53,730 nt of DNA from Clostridia bacterium (GTDB lineage Bacteria > Bacillota > Clostridia > RGIG6154), in contig JAGAJK010000097.1 in NCBI GenBank assembly GCA_017626145.1, positions 1-53,730 of the forward strand, written 5' to 3'. Every line of letters starts with the position of its first letter. Within the stretch, counting starts at the first letter, position 1. Under the pieces are notes generated by a model, which was given only the letters and a program-made list of their open reading frames with translations, did no database searches and was not told where the DNA came from. Positions 52,205-53,730 of this stretch are shown piece after piece. The position numbers were made by a program, and so were the translations under genes.

Positions 52205-53571
52205 AAATGTGGGCAGGCAGATTTAAAAAGGAAACTGATGAACGTGTAAACAGCTTTAATTCATCACTTCCCTTTGACTGCAGAATGTACCGCCACGATA
52301 TACGCGGAAGTGTTGCACACGCAACTATGCTTTGCAAGCAAAATATTATCTCAAAAGAGGACTGTGAAAAAATCATTAACGGTCTTAATGAAATTTTAAT
52401 CGATATTGAAGAAGGTCTTCTTACTTTCGACAACGGTGCCGAGGACATACATATGTTTATTGAAGAAGAGCTTACCAAACGTATAGGTGATGCCGGAAAA
52501 AGACTTCATACTGCACGAAGCAGAAACGATCAGGTAGCGCTTGATGTTCGTCTTTACCTTGAAGAGGAAACAAAAACCGTTATTGAAATGGTTAAGGAAT
52601 TAATTGAAACTCTTTGTGATAAAGCAGAAGAAAATTATAATGTAATTATGCCCGGCTACACTCATCTGCAGAGAGCTCAGCCTATTACAATGGGTCACCA
52701 TCTTATGGCTTACGTTCAGATGCTTATGCGTGACAAAGAGCGTTTAGGTGAAGTTCTTGAGCGTATTAAGGTGGTTCCTTTAGGAAGCTGTGCGTTGGCA
52801 GGTACTACATATCCTATTGACAGACAGCTTGTAAAAGAACTTCTTGAATTTAATTCTGTTTGCGAAAATTCCCTCGACGGTGTTTCGGACAGAGATTTCT
52901 GTATTGAGCTTGCATCTTCCCTTTCTATACTTATGATGCACCTTTCAAGATTAAGTGAAGAAATAATTCTTTGGTGCAGCTGGGAATTTAAATTTATCGA
53001 GCTTGACGACAGCTTCAGCACAGGTTCGTCTATTATGCCACAGAAAAAGAATCCTGATATCACTGAATTAATCAGAGGAAAGACAGGTCGTGTTTACGGA
53101 GATCTTAATACGCTTCTTACTATGATGAAAGGCCTTCCACTTGCTTATAACAAGGATATGCAGGAGGATAAAGAGGCTATTTTCGATGCAGTTGATACTG
53201 TTAAAGAATGTATCGAAACCTTTATACCTATGCTTGATACTATGCGTACAATTCCCGAAAATATGCGTCGTGCAGCAGCAAAAGGCTTTATTAATGCCAC
53301 AGACCTTGCCGATTACTTAACTAAAAAGGGCGTTCCATTCAGAGATGCTTATAAGATTTCAGGAACACTTGTTGCATGGTGTATTGACAACGATACAGTT
53401 CTTGAAAATGTACCCCTTGAAGAATTCAAGAAATATTCTGATATTTTTGAAGAAGATGTATATGACGCAATAAGCCTTGAGACCTGTGTAAATACACGTA
53501 CCTCAGAAGGCGGACCGTCACCGGATTCAGTTTTAAAACAAATCAAATCCGTAAGAGAAAAATTATCATAA
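52201..53571 (+). CDS. argH: Argininosuccinate lyase
   Basis: A 456-residue enzyme of the fumarase/aspartase superfamily that splits argininosuccinate to arginine and fumarate. It opens with MKMWAGRFKKETD, has the HTARSRNDQVALD stretch, PGYTHLQRAQPI (general base region) and the signature GSSIMPQKKNPD. Length is typical. It overlaps rfbD by 4 bases, an unusual neighbour, since argG is not in the window. Confidence 0.97.
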   Translation: MKMWAGRFKKETDERVNSFNSSLPFDCRMYRHDIRGSVAHATMLCKQNIISKEDCEKIINGLNEILIDIEEGLLTFDNGAEDIHMFIEEELTKRIGDAGKRLHTARSRNDQVALDVRLYLEEETKTVIEMVKELIETLCDKAEENYNVIMPGYTHLQRAQPITMGHHLMAYVQMLMRDKERLGEVLERIKVVPLGSCALAGTTYPIDRQLVKELLEFNSVCENSLDGVSDRDFCIELASSLSILMMHLSRLSEEIILWCSWEFKFIELDDSFSTGSSIMPQKKNPDITELIRGKTGRVYGDLNTLLTMMKGLPLAYNKDMQEDKEAIFDAVDTVKECIETFIPMLDTMRTIPENMRRAAAKGFINATDLADYLTKKGVPFRDAYKISGTLVAWCIDNDTVLENVPLEEFKKYSDIFEEDVYDAISLETCVNTRTSEGGPSPDSVLKQIKSVREKLS

Positions 53572-53580
53572 TAAAAAATT

Positions 53581-53600
53581 CCCGACGCTAAAGCGTCGGG
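53581..53600 (+). terminator. Terminator of rfbD-argH
   Basis: A CCCGACGC/GCGTCGGG stem with loop TAAA, flanked upstream by AAAAAATT and downstream by TTGC. Confidence 0.8.
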
Positions 53601-53620
53601 TTGCTAAGGACATTAAAAAA

Positions 53621-53652
53621 ATAAGCGGTGTAACTATTGCGGTTGCACCGCT
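53621..53652 (-). terminator. Hairpin after the partial right-edge gene
   Basis: AAGCGGTGTAAC pairs with GGTTGCACCGCTT around TATTGC. It lies downstream of the stop of the minus-strand gene at the edge, which is followed by such a hairpin, so it most likely ends that transcript. Confidence 0.6.
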
Positions 53653-53662
53653 TAGTCCATTT

Positions 53663-53730
53663 TTACGCACTTTTTTCATTGCGTATTTCATCCATTAAAG
53701 AAAGTAGTTCTTTTTCGTCAGGTATGTTGA
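53663..53730 (-). CDS. C-terminal end of a gene cut by the window edge
   Basis: Read on the minus strand, the last bases give a frame ending in DEKELLSLMDEIRNEKSA and a TAA stop at 53663-53665, with the remainder outside the window. It looks like a helical, charged C-terminus. The codon use is ordinary for the region and the hairpin at 53621 follows, so it is probably a real gene. Function cannot be told. Confidence 0.5.
   Translation of the reverse strand, partial: NIPDEKELLSLMDEIRNEKSA

Overview
The window looks like chromosome of a low-GC, strictly anaerobic, Gram-positive bacterium of class Clostridia, probably a gut or rumen commensal. The evidence is AT-rich sequence, near-consensus sigma-A promoters (TTGACA-17-TATAAT), strong GGAGG ribosome binding sites, a T-box leader, an L21-type leader, a clostridial-type 6S RNA, FeoB with its small cysteine-rich partner, S-layer homology (SLH) domains and BlaI/M56 regulation. 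No prophage, insertion sequence, CRISPR array, tRNA or rRNA gene was recognised. No species can be named from the sequence alone.

Layout. 1-2.8 kb: ferrous iron uptake (feoB and its Cys-rich partner) with a palindromic repeat between them. 2.8-5.8 kb (minus): a GH3 glycosidase and a GH28-like beta-helix protein. 5.95-10.3 kb (plus): a promoter, a cobalamin riboswitch with a terminator, a 1050-residue SLH-anchored protein built like transcobalamin, and a membrane-anchored DUF4430 protein. 10.3-11.6 kb (minus): nadE and a nicotinamidase-like gene. 11.7-16.0 kb (minus): a BlaI repressor, a bare M56 (BlaR1-type) protease and three separate membrane-anchored sensor-like proteins, all behind a promoter overlapped by operator palindromes. 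16.0-19.4 kb: two tandem GH3 genes duplicated together with their promoter. 19.4-22.2 kb (minus): a MATE exporter behind a short structured leader with a terminator, a phosphoesterase and an ECF S-component. 22.3-27.1 kb: a Gfo/Idh/MocA oxidoreductase, a PocR-AraC regulator divergent from an FAD oxidoreductase, and a second GH28-like gene. 27.2-32.1 kb (minus): pheS-pheT behind a Phe T-box, and a LamG protein. 32.2-35.3 kb: an OGG1-type glycosylase, a CBM9-like protein and an acyl-CoA ligase. 35.4-40.6 kb: a DMT transporter, a third GH28-like gene and a GH42-like gene, divergent from an AraC regulator. 40.6-43.2 kb (minus): an ABC exporter overlapping an S26-like peptidase, and a YdcZ transporter. 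43.2-49.5 kb (plus): rplU-rpmA, obgE-nadD-yqeK-rsfS and leuS. 49.5-53.7 kb: 6S RNA, a DUF1292 protein, a membrane protein, a 49-residue membrane peptide, rfbD-argH, and the 3' end of a gene running off the window.

Two loci stand out. The first is the cobalamin-riboswitch operon: a cell-surface protein with alpha/alpha-barrel and DUF4430 domains resembling intrinsic factor/transcobalamin, plus a second membrane-tethered DUF4430 protein, which suggests a Gram-positive surface B12-capture system. The second is a split BlaR1-like operon: the M56 protease ends just after its catalytic domain, and three downstream genes each begin with the same juxtamembrane segment (FTTKMSPDKKTIENRF-like) followed by one membrane helix and a different outer domain (unknown, DUF4825-like, Ig-like plus M23). 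This suggests one protease and repressor served by several sensor subunits. Also notable are the L27 protein without the usual Firmicutes cleavable extension and without an adjacent prp gene, and three cytosolic GH28-like paralogues with altered catalytic positions.
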